NCBI RefSeq assembly: GCF_028389875.1 | Contig: NC_084682.1 | Coordinates: 4,536,001-4,600,000, forward strand | DNA: 64,000 nucleotides | DNA from: Rhea pennata | Lineage: Eukaryota; Chordata; Aves; Rheiformes; Rheidae | Direction of reading: 5' to 3' | Shown here: one piece after another, positions 11,901 through 25,000 of the stretch | Position numbering within the stretch: the first letter of the stretch is position 1 | How the letters are laid out: each line of letters opens with the position of its first letter | Translations under genes and position numbers: made by a program | The notes under the pieces: generated by a model | Databases searched by the model: none | What the model was told of the DNA's origin: nothing | What the model saw: only the letters and a program-made list of their open reading frames with translations

Positions 11901-14900
11901 AGGAGGCAGGGTTTCTCCCAGACCTCGCTGCTCCTGCTCTGCTCCCCAGGTCTCTCTGGTACCCACCAGCCCTCCCCCCCCCACCTTGACAGCTCAGAGT
12001 CCTCCCTCCTAAGTGAAATAAGAAAGATCATGCTGCAGCTGACAGATGCAAGTGACTTAATATGCTGAGAGCAAGCACTCAAATATTCCTAAAAAGCCAT
12101 ATGAGATGGATCTTACAGATGATGCAAGACAGACAGCAGACCAGCAGTAATCAGCACTTAGAGAAAGAGGGCTCAGGGGATGGCCACAGGCACATCTGCT
12201 GCCCACAGAAGTTGTTTTGTGTTTTTGTGTTCTAAGAGTGCCCAAGGTGTAAGTCGCTGTGGTTACTGGGGTTGGGGCACAGCAGGGCAGACTATAGCAA
12301 TAGCAGATTCAATATCATTGCCTGATTGCCCAAACACATTCAGATTTATGCAGTTATTGTAGAAGAATGGTGCTGTAGCCAAGACATCCGCTTTATTGAG
12401 AATGCTACCTGGCTATCTTTATTCAGTGCCTCACACTACGAGGCCTCCCAAAAAGACAACATACGGTAACAAGATCATTGCTTGAATCACAGGAGAAACA
12501 TCAGATAAGTTAAAATACTGGCCAGCAACACCATTTCGTCCATGAGTGTGCACAACTGCCACCTGTTTTCTTCACCAGGGCTTCCATGCACTTGAACAGA
12601 GTGCTCCAGGCACCCTCAAGCACGCTGCACAGCAAACTCTGGACTGAAATTTGGTCTGCAGCGAGGCTTTGTGCTAAAATTGGTGGAGATACAGAACACA
12701 GATCCACAGATCTGAGCAAATCCAGGCAGCAGGAGAATGAGGTTTTATTCTTCTGCACAGTCAAGCAATTTGCTCAGTTTAGAGCTCTCTGTTCCCTGTC
12801 ATCATAGGACCCTGATTTTTGCCTCATACACTTCCATGCACACATGATGGATACTAGCAGAGAAAGCACACACACAAACAGCCTGTGGCAAGCACAGCTG
12901 CACAATTCCTACTCCAGAGCCAGGCTGCATCTGCTGGGATCTTTTCTCCTTGAGCAGCAGCCATGCATCTCACTTTGACCAAGACAAGGAAGCAGCAAGG
13001 CAGATTTAGACAGATATTTAAATCAGCTTCCAACATTCAAATTGCATCACATCTTATTTCCATCTCCTACCTCCTCTGGGCTCCCCTGTACATGCCTGCT
13101 TTAGCCCAGCAAAGGGGGCAAGCAAATGCTTTGCTCATATGAGCAGTCTCCCTCAAATCCATGGGACTTCTGCTGAAAAGTTTTGTTTGCTCAGTGTCAA
13201 GGGCCTTTATGAGAGAGACAAGGCTGCTTTGACACCTGCTGGAAAGACCTAAGAGGAGGCACAGAATTGGTCTCTTGTAGCCCATCTCCTTTTTATTCAC
13301 AAGAAAGGTCTCAGTAAGCCACTTCAGCCTTCCCAACAGCAACCATGCTGGAACACATCTTTCCAGCCGAACAGCAGAGTTGATAGCAGCAGGGTGATGC
13401 TAACCTGTGGAGGGATGACATAGTCTGCAACATCCCACAGCCGCTCCCCCAGCTCGGAGGTGTTGGTGAAGGCCACCCCTTTCAGCTTGGTGATGACAGA
13501 GCTCTGGAGGGACGTGTCCGTGTCCTGATAGCCTTTCTTGACAACAAAAACCCACCTGCAAGGAACACAGCAGGCAGCAGCATTAGCAAGAGTGAACAAG
13601 TGAGCCAGAGAAGATTTATACCCTGGTCAAACACCATTCAATGGCAAATCAAAATACACCAATGACACCAAACCCCCTGCAACTGCTACTCCAAATTTAG
13701 GATGAACTCTTTGACACAAGCTGCACTTATCTACAGCACAGGAGGAAAAGTTAGGACCAAGCCCACACATGCAGGGAAAGGCAAAACAAATGGTCACAGT
13801 GGATAAAACTAAGCCTGGTGCAGCTCTGTCCTGTGCTCTGCCCAGTGACCTCCATGGAAACAGGGCAAGGCAGGACAGGGTCCTCTGCTCTCGAAAATGA
13901 GAAACAACATGAGCTTTTGCAAATTGCAGAAAAGAGTTTGCCTGGTTTCACAAATAAATGACTCGTTTTACAGAAGGCCGTTAGGCTGCCAGTCCAGCAA
14001 CAGATCTTGACAGGGCAGATGCAATTCCAGAGAGCGAGCTGAATATTAGGAGCAGAAGTCTGCAGAGAGTGTTCATGGCCAGATAGAGGATCTTTGGTAT
14101 ATAGGTGCAACAGTAACAACAAGATTACAGCCTGGCCTCTACAGCAGGCAGGGCTTCTCCGCAACGCACTTGGAGAGCTGCCTCCTCCCTGAATGGTCTG
14201 GGAAAAGGTTTTTCTTGCTCTTCCCACAAGAAACAACAAGAACTCCATAGCACAGGGAAAAAAAGCTCTCCATGTTGAATGAAATACCTCCTGCACAGTA
14301 CTGCTAGAGTCACTCACCAGGACGACAAATCTGCAAAGATTCCTGCAAAAGCTACAAGGGCCAGGGCAGCTTTCAGGGGAGAGCAGGGCAGCCGCCCTTG
14401 CAGATGCAGTTCCCCCTTGCCCTGCACTGACCTGGCATGCACTACTGCTCGCAGAAAGTGAAAGCGACCATCTCTGGGGCTGCGTAGCGCTCGCAGGTGC
14501 TGCCCTTCACCCACCTCTTGTTGACAAACCTGAAGAACTTTCTCTACTCTTGTGAAGTCTCCTGCTTTTGTGTTTTTCCAAGAACACTGTTTTTCTCCCC
14601 AAGAAGACTCAAAGGCAGACCCCTATGTTCTCCTAGTGAATCTGAGAGGAAATGGCAGCTGTGTCCAAGAAATGCCTTGATCTGGAGGGGGCTGATGATC
14701 ACAACTCCACAGCCATCCTCTGAATAGGTACTGGTGCATGATCAAGCAGTCAGACAGGCCAGACTAATGCTCACCACCTCTATGAGTAAGGTGCAACTCC
14801 TTCAAGGCCAGGCAGAGAGCATCAGTGATGGTGCCAGAGGCTTGCTGAAGGCACTACACGCCTAGGAAAGGAAACAGCCTGCATGGCCGAGGCAGTCTCT

Positions 14901-16048
14901 GAAGACTCAGGATCACTGGTCACGCTATAGCCTTCTTGCACAGAGGATGTGTCCTCGGCATTCTTATCTACAGGATTCCTCCTTTAGCAGCTAACAGCAT
15001 GCCAGACTGCTGAGACTCCACCTTTGCCCAGCTAAATAAGCAGGCTCTGGAACTGTACAACTTTCTATAAATAAATGCAGCAGGCATAAATGACTCTTCT
15101 ATATTTAATCACTGAAAACACATGAGGAGAAAAGGGATTCAAAAGCACAGACAGTGAGGATGAAGATTTACAGATCACGTTCTGAAAAACCTCAGAAACT
15201 CAGAAAGCAATCACACAGATGTCAAGGAGGCTGGATAATTCCAGGTCTGAGCCCGCAAGCTGCAAGGACTATTGCTGTTTGTTACGTGTCAGTGTGCCCA
15301 GCCTCTTGCAGAACTGGGCTTTTTCTGACCAGTGCTCTAGCTACCTCCATGTCAATCAGCCTTGCTCTGAAATAAATGCAAGGCAGCTGACATTCATGCT
15401 GCCTCATCCTGCACACTCCCAGCTGCTGCAGCCCATTCCAGTACAGGAATTATATACTTTGTTCTTGGTTCCCTCCCATATAACTTGAGCGTGTCAGGCA
15501 TCCATGCAGACAAGCTTGCTTTGTCCCAGGGTTCAGCAACTGTGGCCATAAATGCTATTGTTTCTAATGATTCAGGTATTAAGGTTTGGCATCATTCCCA
15601 CAGAGTACAGAAATAAAAGCCTAAATAATTCATTACAAAGCCACAGTGCCATTTGATCTATTTTTAACCCCAACCTAACCTAATCTGAAAGGCAGAGATG
15701 AATCTAACAACCCCTGGCAGGTGAAAAGTCAGATACATGTCTATGAGACATTACAAAATTCTGGTTTTATAAATAAAAATGAGCATTTGCATTAAAATCA
15801 TAAACCATAGCAAGCCATCACTATATATAGAATATCTTACACTAATCTTGATCACAACACAGCAAGCAATCACAACTGCAGCAGTATATTAAATGTATAG
15901 TTGATTCTTACCCCACCAGATAAGCCAGGATGGAGAGCTGCACAACTCGGTAGAGAATCCCCACCTTCTTGTTCTTTGCAATAACGTATTTCTCAGTTTT
16001 ATAATCAAAAAGCGATAGAAATAAACCCTTCCAAGCCACCTGCCCCAT
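2907..16048 (-). CDS. P2RX5: P2X purinoceptor 5, ATP-gated cation channel (12 coding exons)
   Basis: Trimeric ATP-gated cation channel of the plasma membrane. Coding exons, 5' to 3': 15912-16048, 13405-13555, 9796-9867, 8840-8915, 8388-8484, 7844-7924, 6814-6952, 5742-5878, 4999-5092, 4349-4414, 3425-3507, 2907-2982. They total 1209 nt (402 residues), with GT-AG borders and consistent phases. The protein starts [20 protein letters not shown], with the conserved T-x-K site near the N terminus. TM1 lies in exons 1-2. ATP-contact residues are visible as K69 and K71 (KLKGVAFTN), N295-F296-R297 and K315. Ten extracellular cysteines are present in the P2X pattern. Exon 10 ([16 protein letters not shown]) starts TM2. 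Exon 11 has [13 protein letters not shown] and the Y-xxx-K trafficking motif (Y369-K373). Exon 12 supplies a short serine-rich tail ending in TAG. Wording such as [14 protein letters not shown] and VADYVIP matches P2X5 rather than other P2X paralogues. The human protein (422-444 residues) is slightly longer. Confidence 0.93.
4349..4414 (-). CDS. P2RX5: P2RX5 exon 10, start of transmembrane helix 2
   Basis: A 66 bp, phase 0-0 exon encodes 22 residues ending in GSGLALMGA. It is flanked by a TTTCAG acceptor and a canonical GTAAG donor. In many humans the equivalent exon is skipped because of a donor polymorphism, which gives a channel with incomplete TM2. Here the donor is intact, so a full-length channel is expected. 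Confidence 0.9.
4832..4915. repeat. 26-bp minisatellite, three full copies, in a P2RX5 intron
   Basis: The unit beginning CTTCTCTACGACAAGCCAAA repeats perfectly at 4832, 4858 and 4884. It is followed by a partial copy starting at 4910. It lies in the intron between exons 9 and 10. Confidence 0.95.
9272..9345 (+). repeat. tRNA-Ile-like element with GCT anticodon (tRNA pseudogene or SINE head)
   Basis: It lies antisense in the P2RX5 intron between exons 3 and 4. A perfect A box (TAGCTCAGTTGG), a D stem GCTC/GAGC, an anticodon stem TGGTG/CACCA with loop CTGCTAA, and a T stem ATGGG/CCCAT with loop TTCAACC are all present. The body resembles tRNA-Ile, but the anticodon at 9306-9308 reads GCT. The 5' acceptor strand (ACAGGTT) does not pair with the 3' strand (ACGGGGC), so a functional mature tRNA is unlikely. 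Bird genomes carry tRNA-Ile-derived SINEs mobilised by CR1, which is the likeliest source. Confidence 0.65.
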
Positions 16049-19000
16049 TCTCCCAGCTCGCTCTTTACTCCTGGCTGGAGCAGACAGCAGCGTTTTGAGC
16101 TTGCATTAGCCACACGTGCTCTGCACAGAAACCTGATACTCCAATCCCTTCAGAGCAAAGGGCCGATCTCCTCCCTCCTGTCAGCTGCTCTCCAGCAGCA
16201 GCTCTCAGGTCGGAAATCAATAGCTGCGGTACAAGACAGTCTTAGCTGCTTTGCAGCTAATTCATCCTCTGGGAAAACCCCTGCCTCAGTTTTGCTCGTA
16301 TGCTTTATTTTTTCCCCCTCAGCCACAAAATGTTAATAATGAAAGCTACGGTACAGCACTCAAGGTCACAGAGCTATAGCACCTCACTGCTGAAGCCTTC
16401 CTTCAGTTTATATGATGGTAAAACACCTGTTTATATTTTTAATCTCTTAAGTGTTTACACAAACAAAGGGAATGTGTGTTCTTCCAAGTCATCCAAAATA
16501 TTTTCTTGGCTACTGTATCTTCCCCTCACAAAATTAACAGTTTAGGAAACTAACAAAAGCAGTTTTGCACGTTAAGGCCTTAACCACCCTGCACGTGGTT
16601 AAGGGATCTGTCACCACCATGTCTCATCAAAACACACAGCGAGTGCTGTGTTAGGTGCATCCAGATACAGAACATAAAATCTGATGAAATACCAAAGGGA
16701 GAGAGGAGCAGATTTACCCCTCACTGGTGGAGGAGTTGTTTACTTGACAGTAGTACAAGACATGACTCCTAGTCCAACTGAGACATTTCCGTGTGCAAGG
16801 AAATGATCATTACTTAAATTGAGAGGGATGGCTACAGCGTCTCCTGGCTAAGGAAGGAACATTATGAGCTCTGAGGAGGAAAATGAAATAGGCCTGGATC
16901 TTCCAGCAATCGGGCTAAAAGTTAACATACCTCGTCACGAGAAGATCCATCAGCAAGCTGGGGCCTGGCGCATTTCCTGTATGTGTGCACTGATGGCAGA
17001 GGTCTCTCAGGAGCGTTTCTGGGATGGGACTGCCCAAGAGACTGCATCTATTAGAGAGCACCTTTCAGAACCGTGAAGCCTTTTGCTGGGCGTAATTTAC
17101 AGGGTTTGCTATGTTCAAACACAAGCACCCAACCAGCTCATGCCCGAGCGCTGTGTTAGGCATAAATGGCAGGTTGGGGCAGCAGAGGCCTGCTGAGGGG
17201 ACCTGTATGGAGGAGGCCATGAACTGCTCTGTGTCTGTCATGGCTGGGCCCAGCCAGCTCCAAAACTGGTGTAATACCCCACCAAGCACCAGAAGCGCAG
17301 GTAGAGGAGCACACAGGACCTTTGTGCGGACAGATTTAAGAAAGAATGGCAGGCAGGAATAAGGGGGCATCACTGAGGACGTGGCTGGAGACATGATCTT
17401 GGAAGAGGCACTACACACCAGAAGATGCACATGTCTGAGGGCCTGGGCAGCCCACACCAATGCAGGGACACTGAGCAGCAATGAGAAATGGAGGAAAATC
17501 AGTAAATAGTGAGGAGGAACAAACAGCATCATCTTACACACACCTCTCCAACTTCCTGCACCACCCAGCACCTCACTGAAGGAATTGGGACAGCATAAGC
17601 ACAACTCGAGGCAGAAATACAGTCAATTAAGACTAGTAAGGAGGGAGAATCAGCAACTGGCTTAATCTGAGTCTGGAGAAGGGAGAAGAAAGGTGTTTAC
17701 TTGCCTTTTTTTTTTTTTTTTGACTGTTTCCTTTTTCTCAAAAACTGAATCAACGATTAAAAGGTTGTGTTAGCTGACAACAAATTATGTACAAATTCGC
17801 TGCTGTTCAGTCTGCAATGGGAGTGCCTGACAACGGGAGCCTGGGCTAGGTCAGGACCAAGAAGGTTCTTAGGCATGCAGTCAGCATCTGGAACGTGCAC
17901 TTGAACTCAAGCCAAGAGCGAGTCACAGCCATCTTCTGAACATGCAGAAAAACACTGCGTTATCAAGGCTGCAAACAGTGCAGTGAAGTTGTTATTTGCT
18001 CTAGCACACATACCTGTTCCATATGAAATTCTCTTCCTAGAGACAATCATTTCTGAGTATCTCAGGTTCTGTAAAAATTTTATCTTTCATCCTCCCTAAA
18101 TTCCATCCCAAACTTAAACAGATTGGTCAGATTTTTAAATGAGTATGAGGGAGAAGTTTACTCCAAATCACAGAAGAATCACAAAGGGCATAACAAAGAA
18201 CAGAACATTATCCTCAAATATCCCTCATTTTGTCTTGCAGCCATCCTTAGATCCTCTGTCTACAAAGTGAAAGAAACTGCATAACCTTTCTCCAGCAACT
18301 GCAAAACTAGAACATAAGTCTGCCTGTGCCCTCCTTTTAACCCAAAGGCTGCAGTGCTTCCCTCACTTCAGCCCTGCGGCATGCAATTGTTTCAGCACAT
18401 GGATCTTTAATGATGAGATCCCTAGGGCACGTGGACTGCTAAGGGACACCCAGCAGGGACCCAGCCTGGCTCACTCAATGTGGCTGCAGCCTCCAAACTC
18501 TGTTGGCATCGCTGCTGCTTGCCATGGCTTGTGTGCCCAGTGCGAGAAGCCCCATGAGTGCCCCAGGTCCCTGGAGGACGGTGCCTCCCACTCCCACATG
18601 CTCATCTGGCCCACTGCCATCTGCTGGGGCTGAGATACCTGAGAGGCCATCCTGACCCCTCTGGCTCAGAGTTAGCTCCAACTCAGCCCTGAAACTCTGC
18701 AGCTGCCCTTCAGGCTCAGAGTAGGCAAAGGGCTGATCTTCCTTACCTCTCCCACCCGCCTTGACCCTCCAGGCAGCCTCTCTCTGTTTATCTCGCATCA
18801 CTAATCTCGCAAAAAAAATTTGCCGCTCCCAAGCCCCTCCTAGAGCCCTCTTTCTCACTCAAGCAACTGTTAAGAAGCAAGACTCACAGTTACACCCTTC
18901 CTCAAGCAGTATTTGGCCTTTGAATCCACCCCTCCTTACCAGATGCTTATACATCAGACTGCCACTTGTAACCATCTTACAGTTCCTCTATTTGAAAGCC

Positions 19001-22000
19001 TGAAGCCCGAACAGAAGTTTTCTACATTTAGTAACCAGAGAAAACAAAACCCTTCATGAAAGCACACTTCTGTGCGGCTCAAGGAGACCATGATGGCCAA
19101 CCAGGCCAGGAATGAACAACAACGAACAGCAGGCTCAGCCTGTCTTCCCCAGTCACCGCCCAGACCTCAGAGGCGAGCAGTGCAGCACTGGGTGCAGGGA
19201 GACCTGCCCAGCTCCAGAGCTGCGTTGAGACAGCAGCATCCTAAAGGAGCCACCAGCCCTTTTCCCACTCAATCTGCTCCTAGGAGAGATATTTTTGCAA
19301 GTACAAGCTCTAGGTGACAGCCAAGCAATGTTTTCTGTGATCACGAGCCTGGTCCCAAAAGAATACCATTTGCTTCCTGGCCCTGCTGGAATTGCTCAAG
19401 GAACTATTCTAAATCTCAAGTATATCTCACATATCAAGTTGCCCTATTTGCTCATGACTGCTTCCATCATTGCTCCACCTGCACAGAAAACATCCAAGCT
19501 CATGGAGGACCAAAGTATCAGTGGAGTCAACTCAGGCCTTGGTGGTATCAGGAGAGCTCCCTCTCCATCCCTGTCTCTCTTAGAGCCACCTCCTTATCTC
19601 TCTGGGTGACTGCACAGACTAAAACCATACCAGGAAACTTGCTAACAGTTAAGTAGTGTGTTGCTGTCTGGCCCGCTTTTGCTTAATGGCAAAGAGCTAG
19701 GTCTGCTATGAGTTTTTGTAATTATTTTCCAGGTCAATTAATGTGACAAACGATTTCCCTAGGTTAGAAAAAAAGTGCTCCTTACTGTAGGAAATGTTCC
19801 TGTTAAAGGTTTGACCTGCAGATGTCAACAACATTTGATCACTTATTTAAAAAAAGAAAAAAAAATGTAGAACTAATACTTTTCTTGGTTTTTAAACTCA
19901 CCAAGTAAAATCAGTTGCAATAACAGTTTTTAAATAACAAGTTTTGTTTTCTATTAAATGTACTCCACAATATTCTGAATGTTGTGCAACATTCATGCTG
20001 ACAGTGCTGTTGGAATGCTCTTGAAAGTATTGTTCTTATCAGATGATGGTGTGAAGCTTTTCACAACCTTATTCTTTATTGCCTGGATAGCAAGATTACT
20101 GGTAGGTTTAAGTTCCCATGGGTTATTCAAACATAAGCAATTTCATTCATGCTGTTATGGAGTGGAGCAAGTAAATAGCACTCCCCCCCTCCAAAAAAAA
20201 AAAAAAAAAGAAAAAAAAAAGTTTTCCTTAGTTGTTCATGAGGGACTGGAAGGCTGGATCTCTTCTGCAACATATCTTCCTTCTTGAGTCCAGCATTTCG
20301 AATTTCTCATGGGAAAAAACAGTTCTGATCCTTTCCCATGAAGGTTATTTACTCAGTCTGGAAATTCCCACAGAAAGGATTTCTCCTTCAGTACTGAAGT
20401 CTTTTCTTCATTCCTTACGCATCACACCTGTATATAACTCCTCACTGCTCACAGTAATTGCCTTCTCAGTATTCACATGTAGCCAGAGGATACACAGCCC
20501 TTGTCTGCCCAGACTGCTACTCATCTATATTTCTCTCCATCTGTCAGTAGCTCTTCAGTATTAACAACATTATCTTTAAGTCATACCCAAAAGAGACCAC
20601 GCATTTTCCAAAATGACAGCAGACAACTCTGGCCAGGACAGACAAGGTCCACAAGCGCCTGCTGGAGATGCTCATTTTAAGTACTTGTCTTGTTCATTGC
20701 CAGTTCCAAATGATCATCTTCCAGGCGTTAATTCTCTCAGTGATCCCCACTCAGCCCTCTACTACATGATCAAGTGCAAAAGAAACACTGTCTCTCAAAG
20801 GCACAAGAGCTGATGTAGAAAATGCTGAGACATTTAAGGACTGGAAACACTCCTGCAGCAAATGCCTGAACGATGCAGACACACAATCCTTTACAGATAG
20901 GCACCAGACCAGCTACTGAAATAGAAAGGAGGCAAGGAGCAGAGGATGTAAGTAGGAGGTAAAACAATTCTGGTAAGGAAATGATCAATGCAAAAGGCAA
21001 CAGTTAACTCTGTTCCTTCCCCCGCCCCCTCTTTCTCATAGCACCATACTTCCAGGTCAACAGCTAATGAAAAAAACAAGTTGATGAGTTGAACAGATAG
21101 AAGACAGCAAGTTGCTCTTAGACTACAGCGTATGCATACTGAAACACATACAACATCAAGCATGCACTGCTTTCTGATGATGATGGGTTTACTTGCAAGA
21201 ATAAGGAAACATGCACGCAACCTGCAAGGAAAGAAATTCCCATTCAACTTCTCTTTTAATCCTTGATATGACTTTGCAGCATATATAACTACATTACTAC
21301 TTCCCAATGAAAAATTTACAAAAATGAGCTTCAATTTTTGTCATCCTAGCTAGTACTCCTGGTTCACATGCCCTTCAATTCTTCCTTGTTTGGAAAACAA
21401 AACCTTTTTTTCAAGAGTCTTTGGAAAAGCATTCAGACCTTCTTTAGAAAGAATTCCTTATTTCCCAGAGAGGGTTGAACAATAGATGAAATCAGACAGA
21501 CGGGGAACATGAGGATTAATAATCCATCCTTAATCCTAGAGGCTCCTGGAAAGTGAATCCACGGAAATATTTTTTCTGTTGTTACATAGAGAAGCTTCCA
21601 AATTTGTCCACAGGAGCGAGACTTGGAAGTGTGCCCAAGCTCCTGAACATACTTTCTCTTTGGTTCAGCTCATAATTTCTAGAAGAGCAATTTTCAGATA
21701 TACTTTTCTGCACTGCTTCCCTGCTGTCTCAGCAGAGATGCTCATTTATTACAGAACGAGGAGACACTAAAAATGTGACTCAGTTCAACAGCTCTCAGCT
21801 TTCACCATGGCTCTACCCTTTAAATGCACTCCAGGTTGCTACCCCAGGTCTTGAATCTCGTATACAGTGTGCAGGATATTCAATAAGGTTTCATTGTCAT
21901 CAGTAACTGGAGCTTTACCCAGTCCTCTCCCCTAGCCCAAGAAGTGAAAATGCTTGAGGAAGAGTACTAAAGAGGGGGAAGAAAAATACAGCAAATTAAT

Positions 22001-25000
22001 GAAATTGATCCATCATGCCCTGTTCTGTGAAAGGGCTGGCACTACGTCAAATAAGAGAAGTGGAATACAAGTGCACATAAAAACATCATTGGGAAATTGC
22101 GTGCAATAAAAGATGGAACAACAGCTTTATGCAATACTGTATTGCAGTTTTGACCTTCTAAAGCCAGCCAATAAAAGCATCAATAGGGAATAAAAGGAAA
22201 ATGTTAAATCAAAGGCCTGAAAGCCAAACATTTTTAATAAAATGTGTGTTCACATTAACTAATGACTTAAAAGGCAAAAACCCATTCTTGAATACGCTTG
22301 ACAGATCACCTCCATTAGTACATTAATGCCGCCTTGCCAATATGTAGCACTCCTGACCTGGAAGATTGCCAAGCAGGCTTAATAGCTCCACCAGTGGCTG
22401 CATGCCTCACTATGAGTGCTGAGGAGACACCTACATCCCCTTTTGCCAATGACAAATTTCACCATGTAAACATCTTGGAGCTGTAGACTGAGGCTTCTGC
22501 CCTTTCCTCCCCCAAATTACCAAGTAGGAACTCTTTCTGGTCATAAGAAAACCTACATGGGACACAGATCTGACCGACAGAGGAAAAAGACTTCATTAGC
22601 AATACCCTTAACCAACCTGCCTTGCACATAACCTTGCCTTAGCTTTGGAGGCTGGTAGTACCCTAAGTCAGTCACACGTTACCGTATCAAGAGACTTGTG
22701 TGTCCCAAGCACGCCCAGAGAACAGAGCCATGGCGTGGAGTGCAGTGGAGTACGAAGATGCTGGAGCCATTTTAGGCAAGCTGGCAGTGTTAGAAGCTAC
22801 CTGCTTGCTGCCCCAGAGTTCATTCACCCTGTTATAATGAGAGACAGGAAATTTCTCTTTTGAGCTGTAATCTTATTAGCCTCCAAATAAAACTGCCCCA
22901 ACAGACTCTCCAGGCTGGCAGAGCACTTCATTGTTCTCATCTGACACTAATGTCAGCACCTAGCACTTAACAAAGAACTACTTTCTTGATAAGCTTTCCT
23001 GTAAGGCAGAGATCCACTTTACTTACTTCTGATGACCATCAGGCCACCTGCGCTCCCACAGTTCAATACATGAACGGGTCAGCTTCTGAACACGCTGAAG
23101 GAACTACAACTCAAGGCTTGTGAATCTTCCTGGCATAGAGGAAAGACATAAGCAGCTGTTATCACTCCTGATTAAAACAGCATTGCAAAATAAATCCTGT
23201 CCTCCCCTTCAAGGATACAGTTAACAACCTATCAGTTACCATCTACAAACCTCCCACTCCTTGACCAACTCACAGAAAAAAAATAGCCTTAAGTCTGGCC
23301 AAGTTTGGCTAGCAGAAGCTAATAGCCAAACCTGGAATGACCTGGAGCCAGGCACGGACTCAGACTTAAAATGGCTTGTGTGATGGGATGCGATGAGCAA
23401 TAGGGCAGCACCCATCAATGGGCAAAGAAAAAACAAACCAACCAACCTCATCTGTTCCTGCTCTCCTGCACTCACCAAAAGCACCGAGAGTCATCTCTCC
23501 CTGACACCTGGATCCTGAACAGGCTGCTAACGTCTAACCCTGGCTGGGGTCAGGAATTTAATCACTCTAAACAAGTCATTTGCAAATCTCTCATCACTCA
23601 GGAAGGTGGCCTAACTGCCACTGCCAGAGTGCAGTGAAATCAGGGCTATAGAGCAAGGCCACAAATGTTGACCAGACTTTTGTACAGAGCATTTTATTTG
23701 AAATGCTGACTGTAAATAAATTTAGAAACAGAAAAAGCAAAGCTTCCATGGAAACAGCGTAAGAACCTAACTGTGGCTCAGATCATTGCAAAATCTTGGC
23801 AGTCTTGACTAATCCCTTAAGTGCAATCCAATTACTGCAAATGTGTTTGGCATTTACTATAGCAATTGTAAAGAATTAAATGGTCAGATGGCACTCATCA
23901 AAAATTACAAGTCACAAAATCCTACAATGCATTTAAGAAAAAAAACATCTAAAAAGGAAAATGGCATGATCCACTGCAAGACCTGACCTCCTTGAGAGCC
24001 ATCAGGGATCAAAAGGGATCCAAGTAATCAACGATATTTAATTCAGAGAAGAAACTAGAAAAGATGAAAGAGATGACAAGATTGGCTGAAGGAGCTGAGC
24101 TTATTTAGCCTTGAGAAAACTCTCCTTGCAACTCAGTATTCTAGCACAGGCTTCTACAAATAACATCCACTCATTTAGTAAAGTAACCAAGAAACTGCCT
24201 ACAGCTTTTCTATGCCCAGACTTACCAAGTACTATCTGACTGCAGGGATCTCCTGATGTTCAGAGCAGCCAGGACTTCAGCCTGAAACAAAGATGATCCG
24301 GAAGGGGTGATGGGCTGAGTGACTGCTAGGGAAACGGACATACAACTGCTGGTATATTGAGGTCATTTCACTACAGCACAACTGTCCACACCAAACATCA
24401 CTCAGTACTAGAATGACACAGTCAATCTAGTCAAGACATTCTTCTGAAGCGGTACAGAGCTCTTAGAACAGAAACAAACCAGACTTAGGTAGTTCTTTGG
24501 TTCAAACAAGATTTTCCTTTCTGAGTCTTCATCTAGGAAGTCTCATTTTCTCAATCCTTGACACCTGGAAACAGGTTTGGAACCATTCACTCTGCATGCA
24601 GCTCCAAAGAGCTTTATAACCAGCCTTGGGAAAGAGACCTATAGAAATTCAAGCTAGCAGAATAGCTGCAGCTGCTAACTGACCTGAGTGACAGCACAAG
24701 ATCTCAGCACCTCTCCTGCACTGTTTTAAGTGATATAAAAGCCTTTTATTTGTTCGATAATACCCTGCTCTAGTTGTCCTTACTTTTGCCCTAAATATGC
24801 AGGCCCATGTGCTTGACAATTTCTACCCATTTTGCAGCCAAACTTAAAGCTAGAACATACCCATAGTTGAACCACCTGCAGAATGGCCATCTCATCATAA
24901 AGGTCATCTCAGTTATAGCCTTAAAACAAAGTATTAATAGCTCTGCCCAGGTACTAAACAGAAATTTTATATGGAAACTTTAATGCAGGCCACAGCATAC

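Noticed and set aside
17065..17604. 179-codon minus-strand frame between P2RX5 and ITGAE
   Set aside because: No domain, no codon pattern and no conserved motif; expected by chance in sequence of this composition.
24085..24125. Short stretch resembling a decayed CR1 (GAGCTTATTTAGCCTTGAGA)
   Set aside because: Too short and diverged to separate from chance.
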